From positions 4,836,001 through 4,900,000 of the forward strand of contig NC_089434.1 of NCBI RefSeq assembly GCF_026210795.1: DNA of 64,000 nt. Direction: 5' to 3'. Made by a program: the position numbers and the translations under genes. The stretch comes from Rhizophagus irregularis. Lineage: Eukaryota > Glomeromycota > Glomeromycetes > Glomerales > Glomeraceae. Below the pieces are notes generated by a model. The model did not search any database, was not told the origin of the DNA, and saw only the letters and a list, made by a program, of their open reading frames with translations. The first letter of the stretch is position 1, and every line of letters starts with the position of its first letter. Shown one piece after another: positions 23,669-35,441 of the stretch.

Positions 23669-23822
23669 CTTAGAGGTAAAGTTGTATAAAATTATAATAG
23701 GATTAGAACTTATATGCTGATTTTGTATAAAGCTATTAATAAAAATTAAATGTATAAAGAACATATTAAAATTTAAATTTGGATCTGAGTTATTTATATA
23801 TTCTTCGGGGTCCTATTTCAGC

Positions 23823-24645
23823 TTGGGCTATTAAAGTAAGTTGAGAAGGGTGTTTTGCTTATTTTTTTTTAGGAACGTCATTAATGTTCCTTTTGCTTCT
23901 TTTCTTTAAGTGTCACCCTTTATAACCTGGATTTCAGCTTGAGCTATTAAAGTAAGTTGGGGAGGTTATTTTTGAGTTTTTTTTGTCTTTGGAAACGTAA
24001 TTAACGTTCCTTTTGCTTCTTTTCTTTAGGTGACGCCCTTCCTAATTTGGATTTCAGCTTGGGCTATTAAAGTAAGTTGGGAAAGGGTTTTTTATTTTTT
24101 TTTGTCTTTGGGAACATCATTAACATTCCTTTTTCTTTTTTCTTTAGGTGACGCCTTTCCTAAACTTTGGATTTTTGGTTTAATAACTTTATTAGTCTCT
24201 ATTACTGCGAAAGTCAAGAGAAACTTTGAAATTTATAGTAAACTTACCGCAAAACTCAATACCAAAATCTCTAATTAATTTACCACACGTCTATCTATCC
24301 TTGACTTGGATTATTAAAGTATGTTGGGAAGGGTATTTTTGGTTTTTTTTTGTCTTTAGAAATGTAACTAATATTCCTTTTGCTTCTTTTTTTTAGGAGG
24401 ATGCCTCTTGAACCTGGATTTCAGCATGGGTTATAAAGGTAAGTTGGAGGAAAGGTATTTTTGTTTTTTTATTTTTAGGAACGTAATTAACGTTTCTTTT
24501 ACTTCTTTTTTTAGGAAGACATCTTCTTGGACCTGGATTTTGGCATGGGTTATAAAAATAAGTCAGGGAGGGGATTTTTTTATTTTTTTAGTCTTTGAAT
24601 AGTCTTTAACATTCTCTTCTTTTTTTTTCTTTAGGGGTCTTCAAA
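23823..24645 (+). repeat. 120-bp tandem repeat that mimics exon-intron units (right part)
   Basis: Six more monomers continue the array of 16930-18057 after the transposon, with palindromes near 23873, 23994, 24113 and 24478 and TTTCTTTAG sites. 24165-24290 repeats the long variant unit of 17806-17930, which shows that part of the array was duplicated as a block. Confidence 0.8.
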
Positions 24646-24984
24646 CCGATTCAATCCAAATCTTAAACTTTTTATAAATATTATATCAACTAATTTGTTA
24701 AAAATCATTTGTAATAATGTAAAAATAAATACTATGTTTATTATTAAAAAATTTCTAATTGTTTAAGTAGAAAAAACTGAATTTGGATTCATCAGATTCA
24801 CCAGATTGACCAGATTATTCAGATATCCGGTTAACTATCCAGTTAAATTGGTGAGCAAGTATTGACCGGATATCTGATAATCCATTCAGTCAATCTGATG
24901 AATCATTTGGATTAATCTGAATCCAGTCAAATTTCAGATGGATGACCGAATATCCAGATTGACTGGATTCAGAGCATACCTCTA

Positions 24985-27070
24985 TCTTGTAAAACTTCAA
25001 CAGATCAACTAACTGGTGACTAACTTGGTTTTTCATTAAAAAAGTAAAATCATAAAAATAACCAATATTCCACATATCTAACTTCTCAACCTTATTCTCA
25101 AGTTGTTGTTTATCTATCTCTTTTTTTGAAAATTCACCTATTATATTTACCAAAACATTTTGAATCTTTTAATTATACTCTGCACAATATTTTGGATCTT
25201 AATACATTTCCAAAAATGGTCAAACATTTCTTCTTCAATTCCACAAAAATTACACTTCCAACTATCATCATATAAGTCAGGTTTACGCTTCCTTAAATTA
25301 ATACATATTGGTAATTCATTACAGCAAATTTAGTTCTAAACGATTGCAGAAAATGATCTTCAAATAAAGTATAGTATTGATCAATACAATTTAATTTTAA
25401 TGATGTTTTCCAGTCAATCAATTCTAATACTTCTGACTGATATCTTATTCTATTCCTATTTAACATTATGAACTTATCTATAAACTGAGCATCTTTAATT
25501 CCTTTTATCATTAATATAGAATTGTGTTCAATAGGCATGTCCCGCCAGCATATTGTACCATTATGTAATAACAATGCATCTTCTATCATCAATATTTCTT
25601 TCTTAATACCAAGCTTTGCCAATTTATCTATTTTGTTGTTGTTGTCACTGTTACTATGTGCTTTAACCTTAACTAATTTCACATTAAAACCATATATTCT
25701 AATCATTTTGAATAAATATAACCATAAAACCTTATAATTGACTTTCAATTTTTCAATTTCATTAATTGTCAGATTGTTTAACGCATCAAATATATTAACA
25801 AGTCATTGAGAATCAGTGAATACCGTAACATTTGCCACTTATGATACGCCATTAAATTCAAAATTACTGGTATCAATTCTGCTTTATTAGAGAACGGATT
25901 ATCTCCAATACTACAATTAAAGTATCTATCAATAGGAGAACTAATTAAAAAAGCGCTACCCATTTTTATCTCATCTATCAATCCGTTTTTCATAAATCCA
26001 TCTGTATAAATTTCGATATCACTCTTTTATTCTGGTTTGTAATATCTAATAACTCTTTTCTGTAACTTTTTGGATATATATATCGCAACAATCCATTGAC
26101 TTTTTTTATATTTCTAGCTTTCTCGTTTGACCCTCCATGATGTTTACATTTTGCTTGAGCCAATACTTCATAAATAAAGTTATCTACCATATACCGATCA
26201 TTTTGTATAGAACTTGCATTAATTATAACACATTTTTCTGCACTAATATTTGTAACACAACATGTATTTAACTTATTTCTTTACTTCTAGCTTGATCTGT
26301 TTTAATTTCACACCTCTACATTTTTTAATTACAAGTAATTGCACTGAAGGAGATATTGTTTCATCTACAATTTCTTGTATCCAATGCTCTATTCAAATCT
26401 TATCATTCTCTAATTTATTTAATACACGCCTATTATAGGCATATTCACTTGTTCACAAAATGTCGCTATCCAATTTCTTGTTTTTACATTAGCTATATTA
26501 ACATCATTATTATATAAATTATATTCTAACTGGTATTCATTTTTCACTTTTTTTGAAATCAGAGGTTCCTTAACAAGTTTGTTTTCAATAAACTTAAACC
26601 AACCTAGAACTCTCCCCTGTGTATTAATTTTAATCCTATGTTTTAAATCTTTGTATCTTAAAAAACGCGTCCTATCTAAAGACATTAATTGACTAATAAA
26701 ATATACATTTTTTCCTTTCAATTCTTTACTAATACTTTTTTGAAATAATTCTTTATGTGTAAATACATCTGTTAATGGCAGTGAACCACCTTGCATTGGT
26801 TTTACTTTAACCCCACTTGATTTTATAGTCAGCATATTATCTAATAATAATATTAAAACTCGTGCCAATAAACAATGTTTTACTTGCAAATTTTTCAAAC
26901 TTATATTCCATATTTCTAACAGAGATCTATTATGCAACAACTCACTTTGTAACTGTTTGCAATTTAACTCAAATATTTCTTTTATCACCCCTTTAGCAAT
27001 AACTTAATTATATACCCTACTTAATTGTCTTTGAGTCTGAATTGTATTAATATCTTTAATACCATATCCT
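24985..27070 (-). pseudogene. LINE ORF2: post-RT region, RNase H and C-terminus
   Basis: Minus-strand pieces in order. 26988-26419 is a post-RT segment with KVKPMQGGSLPLTDVF. 26190-25778 contains the start of RNase H: IYTDG near 26010, then MGSAFLI and NPFSNKAELIPVILNL, giving the Asp and Glu of the catalytic set. 25748-25293 carries LVKVKAHSNSDNNNKIDKLA, the His and last Asp of RNase H. The C-terminal part runs to LLKFYKIE near 24985. Several frame breaks. RNase H after the RT is a feature of the Tad/I-type LINEs of fungi. Confidence 0.75.
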
Positions 27071-27480
27071 ATACTTGTAGTATAGCCGAAACCCCCTAGT
27101 TTCGGCCTAGTTTTGGTTTTGGGTTTCGGACAGTATTGGTATTCAAAAACTGCTTTCTGAAACCAAAACCCCTGGCCAAAATCCGAAATTATGTCTGAAA
27201 CCTATTATTATAAGTCTGAAACCTAAAAATAGAAATATTGATGATTAATTATTAAATCAATCAACTGATCGATCTAAAATCTAAATCTACATAAAAATTT
27301 TTTCACGAAACATTTTTCTTTGTAGTTTGTCGTTTGTCCTATAACTTATAAACCCACATACTTTCTTTATTTTCTACAGTCTTTTTTTTCTTTACTCATC
27401 TTTTCCACCTTATTCTCTTATAATAAACAGTTAAACACTATAACTGTATAACAATATAATCTATTAAAAATTTTAAATAA

Positions 27481-29814
27481 ATGTCGTCCAGTTCTTTAAG
27501 GAAAGTAGGCGGGCGTCCTATTAGTAAGATATGGGAGTGGTTTGTAAAAGGTGATCTAGTGCTTAATTCTAAAGGATATTATTTAGCGACGTGCTCATTT
27601 TGTGAATATCATTGGTCCACAGCTAAGGTGGCAAAACTTAAGAAACATCTCGCATATGAATGTACCAAAGTTGATTCTGATACCAAAATCGGCATTTTAA
27701 TGATCTTAACTAATAACTGTGATGATTCAGAAGATAATAGTTATGATACTTCTACAACGTCAACCACTAAATCTAAGAAACGAAAATCAAATGATAGATC
27801 GCAAACTCATATTGATAATCCAGTTATGAAAATTTTCCTACCTCTTACTGGCAGGGCAGAAGATCAAATTAACAAAGCATTGGCCTAAAAATGTTTGTAC
27901 GTTGCAACTTACCGTTTGCTCTTTATTCGAGCATCCGCTTTTAACATCGAATTTGTTAAAACTTTATGTGCCAAGCTCCTATAATCTTCCAAGCCGTTAG
28001 GTCCTAACAGAAACTCTTATTATTCAAGAAATTTCTAGAATTAACCTCAAAGTAAACAGAATAATTAATGAAGAGAATAATATGACCATTGCTTTTGATG
28101 GATGGACCAACCCCACTGGACAATCAATATATAATTATTGTTTGATTACTGAAGATCGTAAAGAATATTTATGGTGTTCAAAGGATTATTCTAATGTTCC
28201 TCATCACACTGGTGCATTTCTTGGAGACGAAATTATTAAAATTGTGAATAATATTGGACCTGAAAGATTGGCAGCTGTAGTTTCAGATAATGCACCAGAT
28301 GCGCGTATTGCACGAAGAATTCTTTGTGCAAAATATCCCCACATTTTAAATATCCGTTGTATGGCTCATTGCATTAACTTGATTACAAAAATCTTGTGTA
28401 AACATTCATTTGTTATAGATACAATTCGAAAAGTTGGCATTGTTCGCAGTATTTTACGAATGTCTCGCTCTCCAATGTACAATTCCTTAAAGATTCTGTC
28501 AAAATTTTACAAATTAAAGGAGGAGGATTAAAAAGTCATACAAAGACACGGTGGTCTACAATGTGGGATTGTGTTAGCTCTATTGTAAGACTTGAACTTG
28601 CCTTTGCAGGGGTAAGTGATTAATTAATGTAATTTATGAATTATGGTTTTATAATTTATTAAGATATTTATTTTATTATTATAATATTATATTATTTATT
28701 TAGGTTCTTTCGGAACATGAAAATGATATTAAAAATCGGGTAAAAGATATTCTTCGATGATTGAAATTTTTATGAAAATTGTCGAATAATTGCATCCATT
28801 CTTCATCCTCTTAAGGTCGACTGTGTGGATGCTCAGAGCCAGCAACTTCAATGCTTGCGACTGTTATGTTCATTTATCATTACGTTAGCAAGTGCTATTT
28901 ATCGAACGTCAAACCAAAACATTCAATTTAAAAATCATTGTATAATTAAATTTAACGAAAGATTTCATGAATTTTCTGACGATCTTTTTCTATTGGCTTT
29001 TTTTTGCATCCTCATTATCTGGTAAGTTGAGATTCAAAATTTGGTATTTAAATTAATTAATTTAATATTTTAACATAATTTATCATTTTATTTTAGGAAA
29101 TGGAATAAATCTGAATCAATTTCATAATATCACTCTCAAAGCAGCTCAGATTTGGAAGGATATGGGTCATAATCAAGACTCATGTGCAAAAAAACTCTTA
29201 CTATGCGAAAATATATGAAAAAGAAAACGCTATTTAACCAAAATTATAATTATAAATCATATACACCTACTATTTGGTGGGAGACAGCTCAAAATTCAAA
29301 GAAGAATGGGAGTTACAAGCTTTGGCACTTCAACTTTTGCTGTATCTCCACATAGCTTCTTGCGAAATCCATTTTCGCTTGGGTGGTTTTATAGGCAAAG
29401 ACGTACAAATTAGCTGCAAATCGGGTAGAAGGCATGTGCAAATTGCATACTTATTACATTACAAATGCCAAACGTGAATTACCTTACTATGCTATTGATA
29501 CTTCAGAAAATTCTATGCGCGAAAAAATGATTAATACTATTGTTGAAATTAGCAATGAGTTGGAAGTCAATGATTTTGATTTTTTATATAATGAAAATAT
29601 AATTGATATGGTTATTGATATGTCACAATCATATGATCTAGATGTTACTTTAAATATAGATATTGAATCTCAGATTTTTAATATGGGCGAAGTTAAGAAG
29701 CATGAAATGAGTAACGAGTTGATCGAAAAATAGACAAACTGTTGTATTAGTCTAACAGAAGATTTTGATATTGAGGCATTAATAGCCAAAGAAATTGATG
29801 ATAATGAAAACTGA
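27481..29814 (+). pseudogene. hAT-2 transposase with BED finger, broken
   Basis: ATG 27481 opens a BED-type zinc finger (KIWEWFVKGDLVLN... then CSFCEYHW and KKHLAYEC), followed by a Ser/Thr- and Lys-rich linker. 28082-28531 encodes the RNase-H-like core: TIAFDGWTNPTGQSIYN with the first Asp, then AAVVSDNAPDARIARR with the second, then RCMAHCINLITKI. A GGTAAGT intron lies near 28611-28703. The C-terminal hATC block reads near 29270-29400 across two frames (WWETAQNSKKNG, then FSLGWF), followed by MCKLHTYYITNAKRELPYY near 29434. Several frameshifts; inactive. Confidence 0.8.
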
Positions 29815-29954
29815 TTTTTTTTTAAATTTTATTTTTTTTTTTTGCAATTTAACATTTTAACGTAATAATAATAATAATTAGGTATGGTAATAATTATAAA
29901 TTTATAATAATGATAATAAAATTTAAATAATACTAGTATTCACCTGTTGTCTAC

Positions 29955-30215
29955 GACAACAGTTAATATGTAATTCCGGCCAGAATTAAAAGATCTGCAA
30001 AGAATTTCCTTTTTTGGAAATTTGAGCAACACAATTTTTTTAATTTCTCTGAAAAGTAACAGAAGACAAAATTTCCTTTTTTGGAAATTTGCGTAACCGA
30101 CAATTTCCTTTTATGGAATCCCGTGTAACCCAAAATTTCAGTTTTTCGCCAGAAATAAAATTTCCTTTTTTGGTCTTGTGTAACATTGGCGACGAATAGG
30201 AGTAGGGTTACACAA
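29955..30215. repeat. TTTCCTTTTTTGGAAATT repeat block
   Basis: AATTTCCTTTTTTGGAAATT occurs repeatedly, linked by GTGTAAC or GCGTAAC, starting with TAATTCCGGCCAGAATTAAA and ending in GGGTTACACAA. The same repeat in opposite orientation is at 59400-59600. It lies inside hAT-2 downstream of the transposase and is probably a separate MITE. Confidence 0.6.
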
Positions 30216-30637
30216 TTCAAATGACTTATTTATATGGTTAATCTAAACATAACGCCCACGTGATTGCAGTGTTTTTAAATATATAGATAATATAAAAAAT
30301 AAATAAATGCCAATTTTTTATAATAAAATAAGTAAATACATAATAAAAAATGGTTTCAGACTTTCGGCCTATAGTTTCGGCCTATATAAAGTTTCGGCTA
30401 TAGTTTCGGATTTTGGCACCAGTTTCGGACTTAGGTTTCGGAATTTCGGATTATTGGCTTGTACACTGAAAGGTTTTCGACAGTATCTGTATCCTATTGT
30501 CGAATATATCACACTATTAGGTGTAGTAAGTGGTAGTGAAGCTTTTCTTTTAAACATGTATCTACAAATCGCATTTAATTTTTCTACCTGAATATTTAGC
30601 CAAACTAACAATTATGCTTTATAGTCAATATGAGGAA

Positions 30638-31094
30638 TAGAGTTTATATCCGTTATCCATTAAAAAATGGATATTCGCAGATATTTGAATATTCAGATTG
30701 GACGGATACAGAATTTGGGATATCCAGATAATCTGACGGATATCCGGATATTATCCATTGAGAATAACTTAGACAAATTTTATAATGCTGGCCAGAATTA
30801 TGACAAAATCTTTTCTTTTTTAGACATTTATATTACACAACCTCTTAAAAAAGAAAATTTTAAATTTTAGAAAAAATTTTTTTGTGGAATGGCTATCACC
30901 AAAAATGGAAATGATCATCTTACCAAGGCGTAATTCTGGTCAGAATTATAAATTTGGCCTGAATTAGTCTGCAAAAATAATTAGATATCCGGATAATTTA
31001 GGATATCTGGGTAATATCTGGATAAATCAGCTGGATATCCAGATAAATGGATAACGCAAAAATCGGATATCCAGATGGATGGATATAAACTCTA
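30638..31094. mobile_element. hAT-type MITE with GGATATCCGGAT repeats
   Basis: 457 bp. Ends are TAGAGTTTATATCC / GGATATAAACTCTA. Flanks ATGAGGAA (30630-30637) and ATGAAGAA (31095-31102) match in 7 of 8. Subterminal GGATATCCAGATA motifs are in both orientations. A GGCCAGAATTA-type repeat sits in the middle (30785-30975). Inserted in the LINE. Confidence 0.8.
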
Positions 31095-31199
31095 ATGAAG
31101 AATGATCATATGATTATAAATATATTTCATCTGTAAATCTATTATTTCTTAATAATATTATTTTGTTATATTTACTAATAATATCTTTACATTAATTGA

Positions 31200-31437
31200 A
31201 CACAAAATTGGATTTTAAATCCAAATTGATCCATACTTCCAATATTCTAACTGACTCTTTTGGCATTAAAGGTTTTACTATACATTTTGACGATCCAAAA
31301 TTGACTTCAATGATTTCCTTATCTAATTTCTTATTCGTTATCATCTCAAATTTATCATAATTTGTTTGTATGTTATTCGTTATATTGAGCCCGTCTGCAA
31401 TTTTGAAATCTGTTAATTGGGATTTACTTTTAATTAA
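31200..31437 (-). pseudogene. LINE ORF2: RT thumb region
   Basis: On the minus strand: KSQLTDFKIADGLNITNN, then ESVRILEVWINLDLKSNFVF and a TAA where the family frame continues (NQCKD-like codons follow directly). This would be a CAA to TAA change. It lies between the RT piece at 32093-32700 and the next ORF2 piece below 30611. Confidence 0.65.
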
Positions 31438-31445
31438 TCAAGTAT

Positions 31446-32114
31446 TAAGATTCTTAAGTCTAAACTTTAATTAGTAATAGTTTAAGCTATAACAAAAGGT
31501 TTCGACAATAGCTAAATGTCGCTAATATCTAAACTTTTTAATTAATAAAATTTAAAATAAATAATTATTAATACATTATTATATATATTTAAATAAATTT
31601 TTTATAAATAAATATTATATAATTATTAATAAATATAGTTAGACTTCCATATAGTAACATTTCGTATAGTTATATCGCCAAAAATTTACTCCTTATAATC
31701 GTACACTTTGGAAAGCTACAATTTATATCTTTATTATATAAAAAAACATTTTATATAATTACATTATAGTAAAAGTCTACATATAGTTACCAATTTTTAT
31801 AGAACTGATTAAATAACTATATAGAGATCTGACTGTGCTTAATAATAATATATAAAAAGTAAATTATAAAACTGGTTATTAATTAAACTTACTATATATT
31901 TAAATATATATAATGATTTAAATAATTAATATAATGTATATTAAATTGTATAATTGCAAAACTGGTTAAATTTATATTAAATTATATAATTTATTATAAT
32001 AAATGGTAAACTTTATTTCACAGTTTCACAAATTTTTAATTTTTTAATAAAATGTTTCAACTAGTTTCGATTTCAATAATTGTCTAAATTACTTAGTTTC
32101 GCCCAGTAACCTTA
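31446..32114. mobile_element. hAT-type MITE of the TAAGGTTGCTTG family, diverged
   Basis: Left TAAGATTCTTAAGTCTAAAC and right complement TAAGGTTACTGGGCGAAAC resemble the ends of 37017-37260 and 59697-59940. It separates the RT from the thumb of the LINE and itself holds a pogo-type MITE. Target duplication decayed. Confidence 0.55.
31638..31835. mobile_element. pogo-type MITE, diverged
   Basis: Right end, complement CAGTCAGATCTCTATATAGT; left end GTTAGACTTCCATATAGTAA after TA. Several ATATAGTTA/TAACTATAT motifs inside. Confidence 0.6.
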
Positions 32115-32700
32115 ATCCACGTAACATCATCCATATATGATTGGGATGATATATTTACCTTGAGTTTTTCTACTTGATCCGATTGTACATTATTTTTAAA
32201 ACAATATTCTATTTCATAACCCATATTTAAAGAATTAATTTCTGTAAGAAGTGGGTCATAATATATAGTCCATAATAACAGGGAAATCACTTCACCCTGA
32301 TCTATTCTAATGATCGATGAATATTGTTCTGTAATATCTGCATCCTTAATGATACTCTTTTTACTATTTGTAAATAAATTAACCATCAAGTTGATCAAAA
32401 CCTCTGGAATTTTAATTCTTCGCAATGCTAACTTTAGCATTTTGATATCAACCCTATCATAAGCTTTAAACAGGTCCTAAAATGTTAACCACAATTCTTT
32501 ATTATTCTTTTTTGCATTCTCGATACATGTATTAATGATTCTTAATGGCACTTCTGTAGATTCTCCAGATAATCCTATGTGGTTGCCCCCTTTTAAAATG
32601 GCATGATCAGCGATAGTTTTAGATAACCTTTTTGTGATAATTTTAACTACAACTTTTCTCAAAGTTTCAAGCAATATTATCGGTCAAGTTTTTGTTAACA
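32093..32700 (-). pseudogene. LINE ORF2: reverse transcriptase domain
   Basis: Minus-strand reading: [36 protein letters not shown], then F-stop-DLFKAYDRV (a TAG where a Gln codon is expected), RIDQGEVISLLLWTIYY and SYMDDVTWI. The last is the catalytic box with the paired Asp (YMDD instead of the usual YADD). Order and spacing fit fingers and palm of a LINE RT. The endonuclease part that should precede it is not recognisable above 32700. Confidence 0.85.
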
Positions 32701-32760
32701 AGTACTTCTAATCCAGTTATTATTCATTTCATTTTATATAAATTTTATTTATTTGGATAT

Positions 32761-33562
32761 TAGAGAGTATAATAACCAAATTTTCTTACATTTTTAACAA
32801 TATCTCTCATTTTTTATTGTCATCATAATTTACATTTTTTTTTTTGAAAATTCAGGCAAAAGTATATAATTATATAAAATTTACAAAATTTACTTATAGA
32901 TTAAATCATCCAGGTTAAATCATCTTGCATTAAAATTAATCTTATATCTCAATGAAAATAAAATTTAAGTACATTTGGTTATGCAGCTTAATAAAAGTTA
33001 AAAAAAGTTGTAAAGAAAATAAAGAAAATAATATTGTATAACAAATTACTTAATCATACTAATTAGAAGTCAAAGTAAATCTAAAAAGATAGTGTATTTA
33101 TGTTGTATATTTGAAATTAATCAAAAATCAAAAAGAAATTAAGGATTCAGAAATCAAAAATATGAAAAGTATTTAATATTTTATTAAACTGAATTTTATA
33201 TTTTTTTTTCTTTAAAATAGTTTCTATAGGAATTTTAAAGCTAACTGCTAGTATTTGATTTTTATTTATAAATAAAAAAATAAATCATAAATAAGTATAA
33301 ATTTTTATTACCAAATTAAATAATAATAATTCAAAAAGTTAATTATTTAAAAAATTAAAATTTTACATTTACTAAAAAAAATGATATGAAATAAAAACAT
33401 ATTCACTGATTTGTGAAATTTGCCAATTATTAGTTATATAATGCAAAACTGATTAAAATTAATCAAAACTGTTCCTACATAAAAAAAATAAGTCAAAAAT
33501 ATATAAAAAAAACTTTTAAGACTTCTTTCAAAAAATTCACCTTTTTAACCAAAGTTTCAAAT
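32761..33562. other. AT-rich, no feature recognised
   Basis: Over 80% A+T in long stretches, poly(A)/poly(T) runs and no credible ORF. It may hold the decayed 5' part of the LINE. Confidence 0.4.
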
Positions 33563-34260
33563 GGATCAGATTAGGTTAGGTTGATAAATCTGACCTGAAA
33601 TTTTTTTTAAGTCAGATCAGATCAGGTTATATCAGATTATCTGTTTAACCTGACCTGAACTAAAACTTAAAAATTTTAATTTTCAGGATTTTTATTAAAA
33701 TATCAAAAAAAAAAAAATAGTGCAAACTATTTTTTTATAAAATATTGTGATTTACTTTTTTATATTAAAATTGTATAAAAAAATAATTGCAATATTGCAA
33801 CTAACTTTTTTTATATAAAATCAATATAAAAATTTTGATACTATAATTCACTTTTTATATATAAAATTAATATAAAAAAGTGAATTTTGATATCGCAATT
33901 CACTTTTTATATATAAAATCAATTTAAAAAGTGAATTCTAATATTGCAATTCACTTTTATTATATAAAATCAATATAAAAAAGTGAATTCTAATATTGCA
34001 ACTTACTTTTATTATATAAAATCAATATAAAAAATGAATTATAATATTATAACTCATTTATATCATCATTCGATTTATCATGATAAGATGATTCTAATGG
34101 TGATATATATTATATAAATCATAGTTTCAGATCAACAGAACCATTCAGGTTATATTGATATTACAACCTGAACTGATGTTGAATTGCAATTGCTAAACCT
34201 AATCTGATAAATTCAGATCAATCTGTCAGATTATCAGAATTTGGTTAACCTGTTTAGAAC
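33563..34260. repeat. Element with AGGTTAGGTT/CTGACCTG ends and 60-bp inner repeats
   Basis: The ends contain TTAGGTTAGGTTGATAAATC and, in inverse orientation, GATTTATC-AACCTAATC-like motifs near 34190-34230. Between 33730 and 34055 about six 60-65-bp units recur with TTGCAATTCACTTTT and AAAAAGTGAATTCTAATA, which pair with each other and can form hairpins. No ORF. Confidence 0.6.
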
Positions 34261-35426
34261 TTTATTTTTAATCTGAAATTAATAAAAAAAAATTCTAGAA
34301 AAAAAAATATATATATTATAAAGTTAATAGTTTATTAAAAAAATAGAAAAAATTTTAAAAATCCAGAATATTTAATGATTTAATAAAAAAATATTAACTG
34401 AAAAATAATTAATAATAAATATTAAAATAGATTTTAATTAACCAACCAATCATCAATACATAATTTAAATTTATTAAAATATTATTATCAATATTTAAAG
34501 TTATTTAGATTTTTTTTTGAATAATTTTGCTTTCTAAATAAATTTTTTTATAATTTATAAAAATAAAAATAAAAAACAACTTTGAATTATATCTAATGTA
34601 AAATAATTACTAATATACTTGCAAAAATTCTCAACTTACTTGATGTAAAACTAGTTGAAAAGTTGATGAAGAAGTTAATAAGGAATTTAATAGAAAGTTT
34701 ATAAAAGAAAAAAATGTTTTAATATTACTTTTTGTTGAAATAATTTCTTGATACTTGTTATATAATTATATAGCATAAGTGTGATTATTTGCAAAATTTA
34801 ATTAACCTAATTTTATTAAATTATTGTCAAATTAATTTTGCAGATCAGCAGATATAAATATATTTTTTTAATAAAGAAATTTTTAATAAAAAGGTTTTCT
34901 TATTAAAGAAAATCTAACTTATCTTTTTAATTGACTAAAATAAAAAATAATTTTCAATTTTTTTTTTTAATAATATAAAAAACTGATTGTCAGTTTTTTA
35001 ATATAGAAAATAAATACCAATTTTTAGTTTTAGATTTTTTGTTTAAAAAAATCAAATGATTATTAAGATTTTAAATAAAAATGATTGTAAATTAAAACAT
35101 TTCTTTTTTTTTGATAATTTTTAATAAAAAAAAAATGTTTATATAGAAACTTAAATTAATAGTTTAACAGATAATCCAATTATTTATTAACATGTATATT
35201 AAAGGAAAAAAAATATATTGTCATATAAATATAAATAATATAAAGAATAAAATAAATAATATTAGCAAATATAATATAATTAAATTTTAATTAGATGTTA
35301 AATTCTTAAATTTAGCTGAATTAAAATTATAAATTATGTTAAATTTATATAAATTATTATTATATTAAAAGAAAATCAGTTCAATTTATTTAAATATTAT
35401 TCAAATATACTTTATAAATTTAAATG
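34261..35426. other. Very AT-rich, no feature recognised
   Basis: Homopolymer and dinucleotide runs; no ORF, terminal repeats or known family seen. Confidence 0.4.
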
Positions 35427-35441
35427 AATAGTTGAATATAT

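Larger units (their letters stand above)
18058..23814 (+). mobile_element. Unclassified cut-and-paste DNA transposon, 8-bp TSD, AGGACCCCGAAGA termini
   Basis: 5,757 bp. Ends are AGGACCCCGAAGATTATATA and the complementary AGGACCCCGAAGAATATATA. It is flanked by perfect 8-bp duplications ATTTCAGC (18050-18057 and 23815-23822), which lie inside a monomer of the 120-bp array. The octamer TTGTATAA occurs four times just inside the left end (18096, 18141, 18186, 18229) and twice inside the right end (23682, 23723), a pattern expected of transposase-binding sites. One eight-exon gene fills the interior. A Mutator-type element sits in the third intron. Confidence 0.9.
16722..24969. mobile_element. Possible large insertion bounded by CAGATT/GGAT-rich ends
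   Basis: Left end AGTGAAATCCGTTCAATCTG and right end complement CTGAATCCAGTCAATCTGG are similar. Both ends (to about 16905 and from about 24780) are full of CCAGATTGACCGGAT-like motifs. Flanks AGTGTGCT and AGCATACC differ only by transitions and could be an old 8-bp duplication. The boundaries are an inference; the interior is the 120-bp array and the 18058-23814 transposon. Confidence 0.4.
27082..30457 (+). mobile_element. hAT element (hAT-2) inserted in the LINE
   Basis: 3.4 kb with terminal repeats built of CCGAAAC motifs (left ATAGCCGAAACCCCCTAG; right, complement, CCAATAATCCGAAATTCCG). Several more TTTCGGAC/GTCCGAAA motifs are subterminal at both ends. Flanks CTTGTAGT and CTTGTACA are a decayed 8-bp duplication (6 of 8). 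The LINE reading frame ends at one side and resumes at the other. Confidence 0.75.
16462..32760 (-). mobile_element. LINE (RNase H-bearing non-LTR retrotransposon) split by nested insertions
   Basis: Pieces of one minus-strand ORF2 appear in correct order: RT at 32700-32093, RT thumb at 31437-31200, a segment at 30611-30460, the continuation 27070-26419, RNase H at 26190-25400, and the C-terminus down to about 24985. Between them sit independent insertions with their own terminal repeats (31446-32114, 30638-31094, 27082-30457, and probably 16722-24969). 16690-16470 reads as the 3' untranslated region with a T-rich end (complement of a poly(A)) at about 16462-16482. The join across the largest insertion is the least certain part. 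Confidence 0.65.

Noticed and set aside
18058-23814. Assignment to the KDZ (Kyakuja-Dileera-Zisupton) superfamily
   Set aside because: The 8-bp TSD fits, but I see no CxC-type domain nor the conserved phrases I expect of KDZ transposases; left unclassified with a tentative P-like note.
24030-24602. Two plus-strand ORFs in the 120-bp array
   Set aside because: They simply cross repeat units including the intron-like T-rich parts; no start or family.
33563-33600. Telomere-like TTAGG repeat
   Set aside because: Only two TTAGGTTAGGTT-like units, within the terminal repeat of an element; no long array.
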